From an uncultured Actinomycetes bacterium (GTDB lineage: Bacteria > Actinomycetota > Thermoleophilia > Gaiellales > Gaiellaceae), in assembly GCA_903930195.1 (NCBI GenBank), contig CAIYXH010000150.1, positions 1-18,907 of the forward strand: 18,907 nucleotides of DNA. Reading direction: 5' to 3'. The notes beneath the pieces are model-generated. The model ran no database searches. It worked only from the letters and a program-made list of their open reading frames with translations, and had not been told where the DNA came from. Each line of letters starts with the position of its first letter. Positions within the stretch are counted from its first letter, which is position 1. This document shows positions 8,189 to 15,126 of this stretch, one piece after another. A program made the translations under genes and the position numbers.

Positions 8189-9000
8189 GCGAGCCCCTGA
8201 GAGAACGCGACCTCCGTGGAGCCGATGGTGAACCGGGTGCCGTCGACGAGCTCGAGGCGCTTGACGCGGCGGCCCTCGACCTCGATCCCGTTCGTCGAGC
8301 CGAGATCGACGGCGATGTAGGAGCCCTTCTCCTCGCGGATCTCGGCGTGGCGGCGGGAGACGTTCGGATCGGAGACCGGCAGGTCGCACTCGCGCGAGCG
8401 GCCGAGCACCGTGGCGGGCTTCGTCAGCTGGTGCGTGCGGCCGCCGAAGGTGACGCTCGCCACCTCGCGGAGCTCGACGATCTCCTCGGCGTCGCGGCTG
8501 TCCTCGGTGGACGGGTCGGACGTCGCCACGGGAGCCGGCGCGGGGGGCGCCTCGAGCGGCGTCTCGGGGCGGTAGATCATCGTGGAGCCGGAGGCAGGCT
8601 CGGTCGCGGGCGCCTCGGCCGGAGCCTTCGCGCCGCGGACGAGCCGCGTCGCGATGCCGAAGACCCCGAGGTCGAGGTCGGCGTCGGTCTCGAAGCGGAC
8701 GCGGGGCGCCGTGAGCAGGACGTAGCGCTCGCGGCGTGCGTGCTCGGCGAGGTAGTCCTGGAGCTCGTCGCGAAGGCCCTCCTCGTAGCTCGCGAACTGC
8801 GCGTGGTCGGCCGTCGAGAGGAAGATCGTGTACTCGTTCGGCACGTAGACACGCGAGACCGAGACGTTGCGGTGCTCGTCCATCTCCTTGACGAGCTTGC
8901 GCGCGAGCTCGACCGGCTGCACGTTCGTCCTGAAGGCACGGCCGAACACCCCCTCGAAGAGGGACTCGAGCTTGGATTCGATCGATCGTAGGACGCTCAT
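8185..9000 (-). CDS. fhaA: FhaA-type protein: N-terminal DUF3662 domain plus C-terminal FHA domain
   Basis: Soluble phosphothreonine-binding adaptor. In mycobacteria the homologue binds phosphorylated pseudokinase MviN and moderates wall synthesis. The 271-residue protein starts with the DUF3662 domain (about 1-120, with MSVLRSIESKLESLFEG and an NVQPVELARKL segment). A Pro/Ala/Glu-rich linker follows, then an FHA domain with GRS (200-202), SRRHAE (215-220) and STNG (235-238). I chose the ATG at 9000 because family homology begins there; a longer in-frame reading to 9090 adds residues unlike the family and would run into the divergent promoter region. It is the first gene of the operon, so the promoter should lie in 9001-9098. 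The discoidin-domain protein at the window start could be part of the same signalling set, but this is inference. Confidence 0.9.
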   Translation of the reverse strand: MSVLRSIESKLESLFEGVFGRAFRTNVQPVELARKLVKEMDEHRNVSVSRVYVPNEYTIFLSTADHAQFASYEEGLRDELQDYLAEHARRERYVLLTAPRVRFETDADLDLGVFGIATRLVRGAKAPAEAPATEPASGSTMIYRPETPLEAPPAPAPVATSDPSTEDSRDAEEIVELREVASVTFGGRTHQLTKPATVLGRSRECDLPVSDPNVSRRHAEIREEKGSYIAVDLGSTNGIEVEGRRVKRLELVDGTRFTIGSTEVAFSQGLA

Positions 9001-9098
9001 CGTGAAGAACGGGACTTCCCCGCGGTACAGAGTTTCCCCGTTGGTCAGTGTAATCCCCCTCCATCTGCCGACCTGACTACCCTCGGTCACCGGTTAGC
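9001..9098. promoter_or_regulatory. Divergent intergenic region between fhaA operon and DNA methyltransferase
   Basis: These 98 bases must carry the promoter of the seven-gene fhaA operon (leftward) and that of the methyltransferase (rightward). On the minus strand a TACACT box at 9052-9047 resembles a -10 element, but I find no convincing -35 at the right distance. On the plus strand no Shine-Dalgarno precedes the GTG at 9099. A G-rich patch (GGGGAAG) precedes the fhaA start by about 20 bases, further than a usual ribosome site. The exact elements are not resolved. Confidence 0.4.
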
Positions 9099-10145
9099 GT
9101 GATCAAGTACATCGGGTCGAAGCGGACGCTGGTGCCGACGATCGCGTCGATCGTGGCGCAGCTGCCGGTGCGGACCGCGTGCGATCTCTTCGCCGGCACG
9201 ACCCGGGTGGGGCAGGCATTCCGCCGGCTCGGGCTCGAGGTGCACTCGAACGACCTCGCCACGTACTCGGAGGCGCTCGGCCTCACCTACGTGGTCGCGG
9301 GCGCCGACGTCGACCGGCTGCGGCTCGCGACGCTCGTCGCGGAGCTGAACGCGCTGCCGGGCCGTGACGGCTACTTCACCGAGGCCTTCTGCCGACAGGC
9401 GCGGTACGTGCAGCCCGAGAACGGCCGCCGGATCGACGCGATCCGCGACCGGATCGACGAGCTCGTGCTGACACCGGTGGAACGGGGGATCCTGCTCACG
9501 GCGCTGCTCGAGGCAGCCGACCGGGTCGACAGCACGACCGGCGTGCAGATGGCCTACCTCAAGCAGTGGGCGCCACGCTCCCACGCCCCGTTGCGGCTGC
9601 GGCTGCCGGATGCGGTGGAGGGCCCTCCGGGCCGTGTTACGCGGCTCGATGCGAACCTTCTCGCGCCACAGCTCGACGTCGACCTCGTCTACCTCGACCC
9701 GCCGTACAACCACCACGCCTACTTCGCGAACTACCACGTCTGGGAGACGCTCGTCCGCTGGGATGCCCCGGAGAGCTACGGCATCGCGAACAAGCGCCTC
9801 GACTGCCGCAGCCGCAAGAGCCGCTTCAACGCGAAGCGGGATGCGCCCGCGGCGCTTGCCGAGCTGATCGGCAGCCTGCGGGCTCCCTGGCTCGTCGTCT
9901 CGGCGAGCGACGAGAGCTTCCACGGCGCCCAGCGCCTGCACGAGCTCCTCGTCGAGCACGGCCACGTCGGGCGGATCGACATCGAGGGCCGCCGCTACGT
10001 GGGCGCGCAGATCGGCATCCACAACCCGGCCGGCGAAAAGGTCGGGAAGGTCTCCCACCTGCGCAATCAGGAGCACCTCTTCGTGGTCGGCCCCGACCAG
10101 GAGCTGGTCGAGGCGGTAACGGCCGGCTCAGGCGCGCTGCGGTAG
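9099..10145 (+). CDS. Alpha-class DNA adenine-N6 methyltransferase (Dam/D12 family), solitary
   Basis: Predicted SAM-dependent methyltransferase acting on adenine in DNA. The 348-residue protein opens with MIKYIGSKR, the usual N-terminal motif of D12-class enzymes. It has the SAM-binding FAGTTRVG (31-38), a middle region expected to recognise the target, and the catalytic DPPYN (200-204). This motif order marks the alpha group that includes Dam and many restriction-associated enzymes. No restriction endonuclease or specificity subunit lies nearby, so it looks like an orphan. Its recognition site cannot be read from the sequence. The GTG start is part of a GTGATC string that contains a GATC. 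The gene is divergent from fhaA, and its last 18 bases overlap the convergent kinase gene. Confidence 0.85.
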   Translation: MIKYIGSKRTLVPTIASIVAQLPVRTACDLFAGTTRVGQAFRRLGLEVHSNDLATYSEALGLTYVVAGADVDRLRLATLVAELNALPGRDGYFTEAFCRQARYVQPENGRRIDAIRDRIDELVLTPVERGILLTALLEAADRVDSTTGVQMAYLKQWAPRSHAPLRLRLPDAVEGPPGRVTRLDANLLAPQLDVDLVYLDPPYNHHAYFANYHVWETLVRWDAPESYGIANKRLDCRSRKSRFNAKRDAPAALAELIGSLRAPWLVVSASDESFHGAQRLHELLVEHGHVGRIDIEGRRYVGAQIGIHNPAGEKVGKVSHLRNQEHLFVVGPDQELVEAVTAGSGALR

Positions 10146-11768
10146 CGCGAGCACGGCGGCGGTCGCCCAGGCGGCCACGAGGAGCGGCAGGAAGGGCGCG
10201 GAGGGCGCGACGAGGGCCGTGGCGGCAAGCAGGGCCGCGCCGGCGCCTGCGGCAGGCCAGAGCCCCCGGCCGCGGGCGTACGGCAGCCCGGCTGCCGCGG
10301 CCGCGAGGACGAGCGCTTCGCCCACGAGGCTCGGATGGGACGTGAGGGCGTGCCAGAGCGCCCAGGCGACGGCGGTCGGGGCGTTGCTGCCGTCGATGCC
10401 GAGGCCGAGCGGTGCCGGGCCCGCGCCGAACGGGAGGGCATGGTGGCCGAGTCCCGCGACGATCGCGGCGAGCACGACCGCGCCCGCTGTCTGCACGCCG
10501 CGGCGGATCCCGCCGCGGGCGAGCTGGGCGACGAGCGGCACGAACGCAAGCGCGCCGAGCGGCATCAGCAGCGGCCCGGCGGCGAGCAGCAGGCCGGCGC
10601 GGCTGTCGCGCCATGCGAGCGCGAGCCAGCCGGCCGCGACCGCGGCGAAGACCAGGGCGAGGCCGAGCGAGATGTTGGCGAGCGGGAAGAAGCTCACGCC
10701 GAGGGCAAATGCCATCCCGACGCGTCCCTTCCAGGCGCCGAGCGCCCCGGCGAGCGCGGCGAGGCCGGCAGCCCACCCGGAGGGATAGAACGGCAGGCTT
10801 GCGGCGACCCAGGCCGTCCAGGCGGCTGCGAGGACGGCCGGCAGCACGCGGTCGGGCACGGCGGTGCGGGCGCGCTCGACGCGCGGCTTCGGCGGGGCTT
10901 CGGGCTCGCGTCCCTCGCCGCCGCCGCCCGAGCCGCGGCGCTTCTTGCGGAGCTGGGCATAGAGGTCGGAGGCGAGCCCTTCGGCGCTCGGACGTCGTGC
11001 TGGGTTCAGCACGAGCGCCTGCGCGACGAGTGCGCGGACCGGCGCGGGCAGGTCGGGGCGGATCGTCTCGAGCGCGGGAGCCCCAGCCTGGATCCGGCGC
11101 GACGTCTCACCGGGGCTCTCGTGCCGGAACGGGTGCTGCCCGGCGAAGGCCTCCCAGAGGACGACGCCGGCGCCCCAGATGTCGGTCGCGGCGGTCGCGT
11201 TCTTGCCCAGCAGGCGCTCGGGCGAGACGTAGGCGAGCGTGCCCGGCACGTCGCCGATCGCGGTGAGCGTGTCGAACTCCGCCATCTGGGCGAGGCCGAA
11301 ATCGAGCAGGCGCACGTCGATCCCGTCGCTCTCGGCGAGCAGGATGTTCGACGGCTTGATGTCGCGGTGGACGATCCCGCGGCCGTGCGCGTGGGCGAGC
11401 GCCTCGAGCAGCTGGATGCCCGCCTTCAGCACATCTCGATCCGAGAGCTCGCCGGCCGAGAGCGCCTGGCGGAGGGTGCGGCCGGGGACGTACTCGTAGG
11501 CGATGAAGATGTGGCTCGGATCGCGGGCGAGCGCGTAGATCCGCTGGCAACGGGGGTGGCGGAGCATCGCGGCGGCGCGGGCCTCGCGCTCGGCCCGGGC
11601 GGCGACCTTTCCCTCGCGCGGGACCATCTTCAGCGCGATGTCGAGACCCGTCTGCTCGTCCTGCGCCAACCAGACATGTCCCATTCCGCCGGAGCCGAGG
11701 GGCTTGATCGGGCGGTAGCGACCGAGGATCAGATCGCGTGCAAGGGCAGTCGTCGACACGGTTTGCAT
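10128..11768 (-). CDS. Ser/Thr protein kinase with C-terminal polytopic membrane domain
   Basis: A Hanks-type kinase that appears catalytically complete. The 546-residue protein has the glycine loop LGSGGMGHV (24-32), Lys47 in IALKM, HRDIKPSN (134-141), DFG (156-158) and a PGTLAYVSPER activation segment (175-185). A basic/Gly linker (about 283-305) follows. The remaining 240 residues are almost wholly hydrophobic, with roughly seven to nine predicted helices rich in Ala, Leu and Gly, and no PASTA or other recognisable sensor domain. I do not recognise the membrane domain. The gene stands alone on its strand, overlaps the methyltransferase by 18 bases at the 3' end, and diverges from the CARDB-like gene. 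It could sense a membrane or small-molecule signal; that is speculation. It is not the missing pknA of the fhaA operon, judging by architecture and location. Confidence 0.88.
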   Translation of the reverse strand: MQTVSTTALARDLILGRYRPIKPLGSGGMGHVWLAQDEQTGLDIALKMVPREGKVAARAEREARAAAMLRHPRCQRIYALARDPSHIFIAYEYVPGRTLRQALSAGELSDRDVLKAGIQLLEALAHAHGRGIVHRDIKPSNILLAESDGIDVRLLDFGLAQMAEFDTLTAIGDVPGTLAYVSPERLLGKNATAATDIWGAGVVLWEAFAGQHPFRHESPGETSRRIQAGAPALETIRPDLPAPVRALVAQALVLNPARRPSAEGLASDLYAQLRKKRRGSGGGGEGREPEAPPKPRVERARTAVPDRVLPAVLAAAWTAWVAASLPFYPSGWAAGLAALAGALGAWKGRVGMAFALGVSFFPLANISLGLALVFAAVAAGWLALAWRDSRAGLLLAAGPLLMPLGALAFVPLVAQLARGGIRRGVQTAGAVVLAAIVAGLGHHALPFGAGPAPLGLGIDGSNAPTAVAWALWHALTSHPSLVGEALVLAAAAAGLPYARGRGLWPAAGAGAALLAATALVAPSAPFLPLLVAAWATAAVLALPQRA

Positions 11769-11829
11769 CTACTTCGTGGCGGCCGGGACTCCTCTCCCGC
11801 AGCCCGGCCTGCCATAGTTCTCGTCTGAG
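11769..11829. promoter_or_regulatory. Short divergent intergenic region between kinase and CARDB-like gene
   Basis: These 61 bases separate two divergent starts, so both promoters must lie here or inside the coding ends. I see a weak ATAGTT box about 14 bases before the GTG at 11830 that could be a -10 element for the rightward gene. I see no strong Shine-Dalgarno before the kinase ATG at 11768. The closeness suggests shared regulation, but nothing in the sequence proves it. Confidence 0.3.
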
Positions 11830-13050
11830 GTGGACGAGAACGACGACATCGAGTTCTCCTTCTTCGAGGACGACGACGAGGGACTGACGCGCGAGGCGGC
11901 CCGCCCGGCTGCCGCGCAGCGCGTGCGCCTGCCCGGGCGCGCGCCCCGCTCGCGCGGTCCGGTCGGCCCGCCGCGGCCGACGGCACCGCTCCTCCGCCTG
12001 GTGGCGCTCGTGGCGCTCGTCATCGTCCTGCTCCTTGTCTTCGGCTTGTTGATCCAGTCGTGCGGCAGCACGTCGAAGCACGACTCCTACGCGAGCTACA
12101 TCGACAAGGTGACGACGATCGCGACGCAGTCGACCGCCGACGGCGCCTCGCTCGCGACGGCGCTGACGACGCCCGGCCTCTCCGTCGCGACCCTCGACAA
12201 GAAGCTCTACGCCATCGCCGACCACGAGCAGCAGAACGTCCAGGCTGCCGAGTCGATCGATCCGCCCGGCCCGCTTCGCGACGAGCACATGCACCTGCTC
12301 GACGCCCTGCAGCTCCGCGTGAACGGGATCGACAGCCTCGCGAAGACGTTCGCCAGCACCGCGACGTCGAGCTCCAGCTCCTCATCGTCCACGAGTACCA
12401 GCACGACGACGACGGCCGCGACGAACGCGGCGCTCCTCCAGCAGGACGCCGAGCGCCTCACCGCGAGCGACGTGATCTGGGACGACTTCTTCCTCGCGCC
12501 CGTCACCGCGCAGCTCAAGCGCGACGGTGTCGGCGGCGTCGATCCGCCCGAGTCGCACTTCATCTCGACCGGTGAGGACGTGAGCCAGCACGGCATGGCG
12601 CTCGTGCTCCAGCGGATCAGCGGCTCGTCGACCGGCGGGACGCCGGCCGGGATCCACGGCACGGATCTCGTCTCGGTCGAGGCGCTTCCGAACGGCACCG
12701 GCGGCGCGACCGAGACGCTCTCCTCGAGCGCGCTCACGACCGTGACCGCCACCACGAAGCTCGCCTTCAACGTGACGATCAACAACGGGGGCGACTCGCA
12801 GGAGGTGCAGATCCCGATCACGCTGACGATCGACCGCTCGACGTCGCAGGGCGGCCCGATCACGAAGACGGTCAAGCTGCAGCTGATCGACCCGGGCCAG
12901 CAGGGGACGGTCACCTTCACCGATCTCGGCGAGGTGCCCTTCGCCCAGCAGACGACGATCCGCGTGGACGTGGCAGCGGTGCCCGGTGAGAAGAACACCT
13001 CGAACAACTCCGGGCAGTACCAGGTCATCTTCTCGCTGCCGGCCGGCTAG
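11830..13050 (+). CDS. Membrane-anchored protein with C-terminal CARDB-like domain
   Basis: The gene is not recognised by name. The 406-residue product has a strikingly acidic cytoplasmic N-terminus (residues 1-22, DENDDIEFSFFEDDDEGLT), then a basic/Pro-rich stretch. A single strong membrane helix (about 57-76) follows. The extracytoplasmic part begins with a helical region (about 85-175), has a low-complexity Ser/Thr run (179-195), and ends in a beta-rich domain (about 308-402). That domain has NVTINNGGDS near its start and GEKNTSNNSGQYQVIF near its end, as in CARDB-type adhesion folds. A Cys at 78 just after the helix resembles a lipobox position, but the helix is internal, so a lipoprotein is unlikely. 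The stop shares one base with the next gene, so the two are probably co-translated. Confidence 0.75.
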   Translation: MDENDDIEFSFFEDDDEGLTREAARPAAAQRVRLPGRAPRSRGPVGPPRPTAPLLRLVALVALVIVLLLVFGLLIQSCGSTSKHDSYASYIDKVTTIATQSTADGASLATALTTPGLSVATLDKKLYAIADHEQQNVQAAESIDPPGPLRDEHMHLLDALQLRVNGIDSLAKTFASTATSSSSSSSSTSTSTTTTAATNAALLQQDAERLTASDVIWDDFFLAPVTAQLKRDGVGGVDPPESHFISTGEDVSQHGMALVLQRISGSSTGGTPAGIHGTDLVSVEALPNGTGGATETLSSSALTTVTATTKLAFNVTINNGGDSQEVQIPITLTIDRSTSQGGPITKTVKLQLIDPGQQGTVTFTDLGEVPFAQQTTIRVDVAAVPGEKNTSNNSGQYQVIFSLPAG

Positions 13051-13532
13051 TGCACGTCTCGACGAACGCTGCGGCGATCGTCGCCCTCGCGGGGGTCGCA
13101 GTCGGGCTCGTCGGCGTCGTGCTCGGCTGGATGGCGCTTGGTCGCGCCCAGCGCGTGCGCGAGGCGCAGAAGACGAACGTCGGTGCCGGCCGCCGCGAGC
13201 TCGTCGAGTTCGTCGTCGGCCTCCAGAGCCGCATCGACGATCTCGGCCGCGGCGTCGACGAGGTCGTGGCCGGCCTGGCCCGCGTCGACCGGCGGATCGA
13301 CGAGGCGGTTGCGAACTCCGCGATCGTCCGCTACGACGCCTACGAGGACACGGGCGGCCATCAGTCGTCGTCCCTCGTCCTGCTCGACGCCGCCCGCACG
13401 GGCGTCGTGATCACGGCGATCCAGGGCCGCGACTACGCCCGGATCTACATGAAGGAGCTCGAGCGCGGCGTTCCGTCGGTTCCGCTCTCCCCCGAGGAGC
13501 AGGAAGCCGTCGAGCGCGCCATGGGCCGCTAG
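13050..13532 (+). CDS. DUF4446 family membrane protein
   Basis: A 160-residue protein with one N-terminal membrane helix (about 8-29), a charged helical stretch that may form a coiled coil (about 45-88), and a C-terminal conserved block. The block includes VRYDAYEDTGGHQSSSLVLLD and GVVITAIQGRDYARIYMKE, then LSPEEQEAVERAM near the end. This pattern is that of DUF4446, widespread in Firmicutes and Actinobacteria and of unknown function. It starts at a GTG overlapping the previous stop (TAGTG), so it depends on the CARDB-like gene for expression. A structured repeat begins directly after its stop codon. Confidence 0.85.
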   Translation: MHVSTNAAAIVALAGVAVGLVGVVLGWMALGRAQRVREAQKTNVGAGRRELVEFVVGLQSRIDDLGRGVDEVVAGLARVDRRIDEAVANSAIVRYDAYEDTGGHQSSSLVLLDAARTGVVITAIQGRDYARIYMKELERGVPSVPLSPEEQEAVERAMGR

Positions 13533-13534
13533 CT

Positions 13535-13586
13535 CTCGAGGGGCTGTCCCGGTTGTGATCTGCGGGGTCGATACCGGGACAGCCCC
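13535..13586. repeat. Inverted-repeat hairpin of the GGGACAGCCCC family
   Basis: GGGGCTGTCCCGGT at 13540-13553 and ACCGGGACAGCCCC at 13573-13586 form a perfect 14-bp stem with a 19-base loop, starting just after the DUF4446 stop. The string CTCGAGGGGCTGTCCC at 13535-13550 is identical to the complement of 795-810 in the large element near the window start, which shows these are copies of one repeat family. The stem could end transcription, but no T-run follows it on either strand. Confidence 0.8.
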
Positions 13587-13634
13587 GGTGAGGCTGGGCC
13601 GGTCGCTCAGCTGCGAGCCCTCCGCTTCGGACGG

Positions 13635-13640
13635 TACGCT
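13635..13640 (+). promoter_or_regulatory. TACGCT -10-like box before the HNH gene
   Basis: TACGCT fits the TANNNT pattern of an actinobacterial -10 element. It ends nine bases before the TTG start codon at 13650, so a transcript would begin at or within a few bases of the start codon, giving a leaderless message. No Shine-Dalgarno is present, which agrees with that. An identical box at the same distance precedes the histidine kinase at 16046. No clear -35 is visible. Confidence 0.4.
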
Positions 13641-13649
13641 TCGCCCAGG

Positions 13650-14189
13650 TTGCAGCACGTACTCGTCCTGAATGCGAGTTACGAGCCGCTCAACGTCTGC
13701 TCGTTGAGGCGCGCGCACGTGCTCGTGTTCAAGGGCAAGGCCGAGGTCGTCGAGGAGCTCGACCGGCCCCTCTGCTCCGCCGAGAGCCGCTTCTCCTGGC
13801 CGCATGTGATCCGCCTGCTGACGTACGTCCGCGTCCCGCGGATGGTGCAGCGGAAGATCTCCCGCCGCGCGCTCTTCGCCCGCGACGGGTGGCGCTGCGT
13901 CTACTGCGGCACCGCGAGCGGGCGCCTGACGCTCGACCACGTGATCCCGCGCTCCCGCGGTGGCGGGTCGGTCTGGGAGAACGTCGTCACCTCGTGCGCG
14001 CCCTGCAACCTCCGCAAGGGCAACCGCCTGCCGCACGAGATCCACATGGAGCTCCCACATCCGCCGCGGCCGCCCGCGCCGGTGCTGTTCATCCGTCTCG
14101 CGACGCCGAAGATCCCGCAGCGCTGGGAGCGCTACCTCGGTGCGTACACCGCCGCGACCTCCACGGTCCCGGTTCCCGCAGCTGCTTAG
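13650..14189 (+). CDS. HNH endonuclease-fold protein (VLNASYEPL family)
   Basis: A 179-residue protein of a family common in actinobacteria and cyanobacteria, usually encoded alone and of unknown cellular role. It opens with VLVLNASYEPLNV (4-16). The HNH zinc-finger nuclease core has C83-VYC-G86-type zinc ligands, LDHVIPRSRGG (95-105, catalytic His97), WENVVTSC (109-116) and CAPCN (116-120). Both cysteine pairs and the HNH residues are intact, so metal-dependent nuclease activity is plausible but unproven. The start is best placed at TTG 13650, since no ATG or GTG lies in frame before the conserved NASYEP block. Its stop codon overlaps the stop of the convergent acetyltransferase by a few bases. 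Confidence 0.85.
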   Translation: MQHVLVLNASYEPLNVCSLRRAHVLVFKGKAEVVEELDRPLCSAESRFSWPHVIRLLTYVRVPRMVQRKISRRALFARDGWRCVYCGTASGRLTLDHVIPRSRGGGSVWENVVTSCAPCNLRKGNRLPHEIHMELPHPPRPPAPVLFIRLATPKIPQRWERYLGAYTAATSTVPVPAAA

Positions 14190-14686
14190 ACCGCGGAGCG
14201 GCGCTCGAGCAGGGCCACGTCGCGCCAGGTGCCGCCGACCCGGCCGATCCGCTCGCGGACGCCGACGAGGCGGAAGCCGCAGTTGAGGTGCAGCGCGAGG
14301 GACGCGCCGTTCTGGGGGAAGATCCCCGCCTGCAGCGTCCAGATCCCAGCGCGGTCGGCCTCGGCCACCAGGTGTCCGAGGAGCGCACGGCCCACGCCGC
14401 GGTTCCGGGTCTCCGGATCGACGTAGATGCTCAGGTCGGCGACGCCGGCGTAACAGTCGCGCGCCGAGTACGGCCGCAGCGCCACCCAGCCGACGACGCG
14501 GTCGCCGTCGACCGCGACGATCCGCAACTGGCCGAGGAAGGAGCGGTTCCACGTCTCCCACGTCGGCACCTCCGTCTCGAAGGTGGCGTTGCCGGTCGCG
14601 ATCCCGGCCTCGTAGATCCGTGCGACCTCCGGCCAGTCCTCAGGGACGAGCGGGCGCAGGGCGAGATCGGTCTTCGGCGTGCTGAT
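14186..14686 (-). CDS. GNAT N-acetyltransferase (phosphinothricin-acetyltransferase-like), non-canonical start
   Basis: The predicted enzyme transfers acetyl from acetyl-CoA to a small amine. The frame reads LALRPLVPEDW, then IYEAGIATGNATFETEVPTW (the signature of the Pat/Bar-like subfamily), the acetyl-CoA loop RNRGVGRALL (about 94-103) and NCGFRLVGVRERIG near the end. The family's usual length of about 165 residues needs the frame to extend to about 14686. The only ATG/GTG/TTG in frame is the GTG at 14569, which would remove the first 39 conserved residues. Candidates are an ATC at 14686-14684 or a CTG at 14659-14657. An in-frame TGA lies just upstream. Either a rare start codon is used, or the start has mutated and the gene is dying. 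Function beyond acetyltransferase is uncertain. Confidence 0.8.
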   Translation of the reverse strand: MSTPKTDLALRPLVPEDWPEVARIYEAGIATGNATFETEVPTWETWNRSFLGQLRIVAVDGDRVVGWVALRPYSARDCYAGVADLSIYVDPETRNRGVGRALLGHLVAEADRAGIWTLQAGIFPQNGASLALHLNCGFRLVGVRERIGRVGGTWRDVALLERRSAV

Positions 14687-14745
14687 GGCCGAAGGATCCC
14701 AGAAAGCACCTCACCCGCGCAGCCGAAGCCACACGGATGAGCTGC

Positions 14746-15000
14746 CTACAGGAAGGTGCGAACGGATTCCCGGTCGATCCGAAGCCCGATGACCTTCGAC
14801 CCGTCGTCGATCTGCTCGATCGTCTCGGCCGGCACGAGCCGGCGACGGCGGGAGAAGAACCCGGCACGCACGGACAGCGCGTCGGGAGTCTCGGGGGAGG
14901 TTCCGTACATCGGGCACTCCACCCGGCCGACGATGCGGCCACGGGAGTCGGCGACGAGGAACCCTTCGGTGCGGCGGAGGTCGATTGCGAGTGCGCTCAT
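14746..15000 (-). CDS. Small PRC-barrel-like protein
   Basis: An 84-residue soluble protein. The segment GFLVADSRGRIVGRVECPMYG (13-33) and the later LVPAETIEQIDDGSKVIGLRI (55-75) have the alternating beta pattern of a PRC-barrel, a small fold found in ribosome maturation factors, photosynthetic reaction centres and stand-alone stress proteins. A basic patch FFSRRRRL (49-56) sits between them. The ATG at 15000 is well supported by AAGGGAG just upstream. It is a separate small transcription unit upstream of the acetyltransferase on the same strand, with about 60 bases between. The function is unknown; a protein- or RNA-binding role is inference. Confidence 0.65.
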   Translation of the reverse strand: MSALAIDLRRTEGFLVADSRGRIVGRVECPMYGTSPETPDALSVRAGFFSRRRRLVPAETIEQIDDGSKVIGLRIDRESVRTFL

Positions 15001-15003
15001 TGT

Positions 15004-15034
15004 CTCCCTTTGGTACCCAGGTGGCGGGAAACTA
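15004..15034 (-). promoter_or_regulatory. Ribosome site and possible -10 box for the PRC-barrel-like gene
   Basis: On the minus strand AAGGGAG (15010-15004) lies three bases before the ATG at 15000, the clearest Shine-Dalgarno in this half of the window. A TAGTTT box (15034-15029) fits TANNNT and would place the transcript start about 20 bases before the ATG. A matching -35 is not evident. The rest of 15035-15126 holds nothing I can identify. Confidence 0.4.
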
Positions 15035-15126
15035 TTCGCGGGAACCGCACGAAATCCCGTGGGCGCGGTAAGACCTTTGTAAATCTCGCGCCTGGGCGAC
15101 CGTCGCGGTGGCCCCTGGACGGGAGG

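Noticed and set aside
10128..11768. Assigning the second kinase as pknA
   Set aside because: PknA normally lies between pbpA and pknB and has one membrane helix. This gene is elsewhere, with a polytopic tail.
12207..13028. A 273-codon minus-strand open frame opposite the CARDB-like gene
   Set aside because: Although it is hydrophobic in places, its composition follows from the Thr/Val-rich opposite strand. It lacks a ribosome site and family motifs.
14186..14942. A frameshift joining the acetyltransferase to an upstream frame to gain a start
   Set aside because: The alternative upstream frames give no acetyltransferase-like sequence before 14686, and the conserved N-terminus is continuous in one frame, so a start-codon anomaly is simpler.
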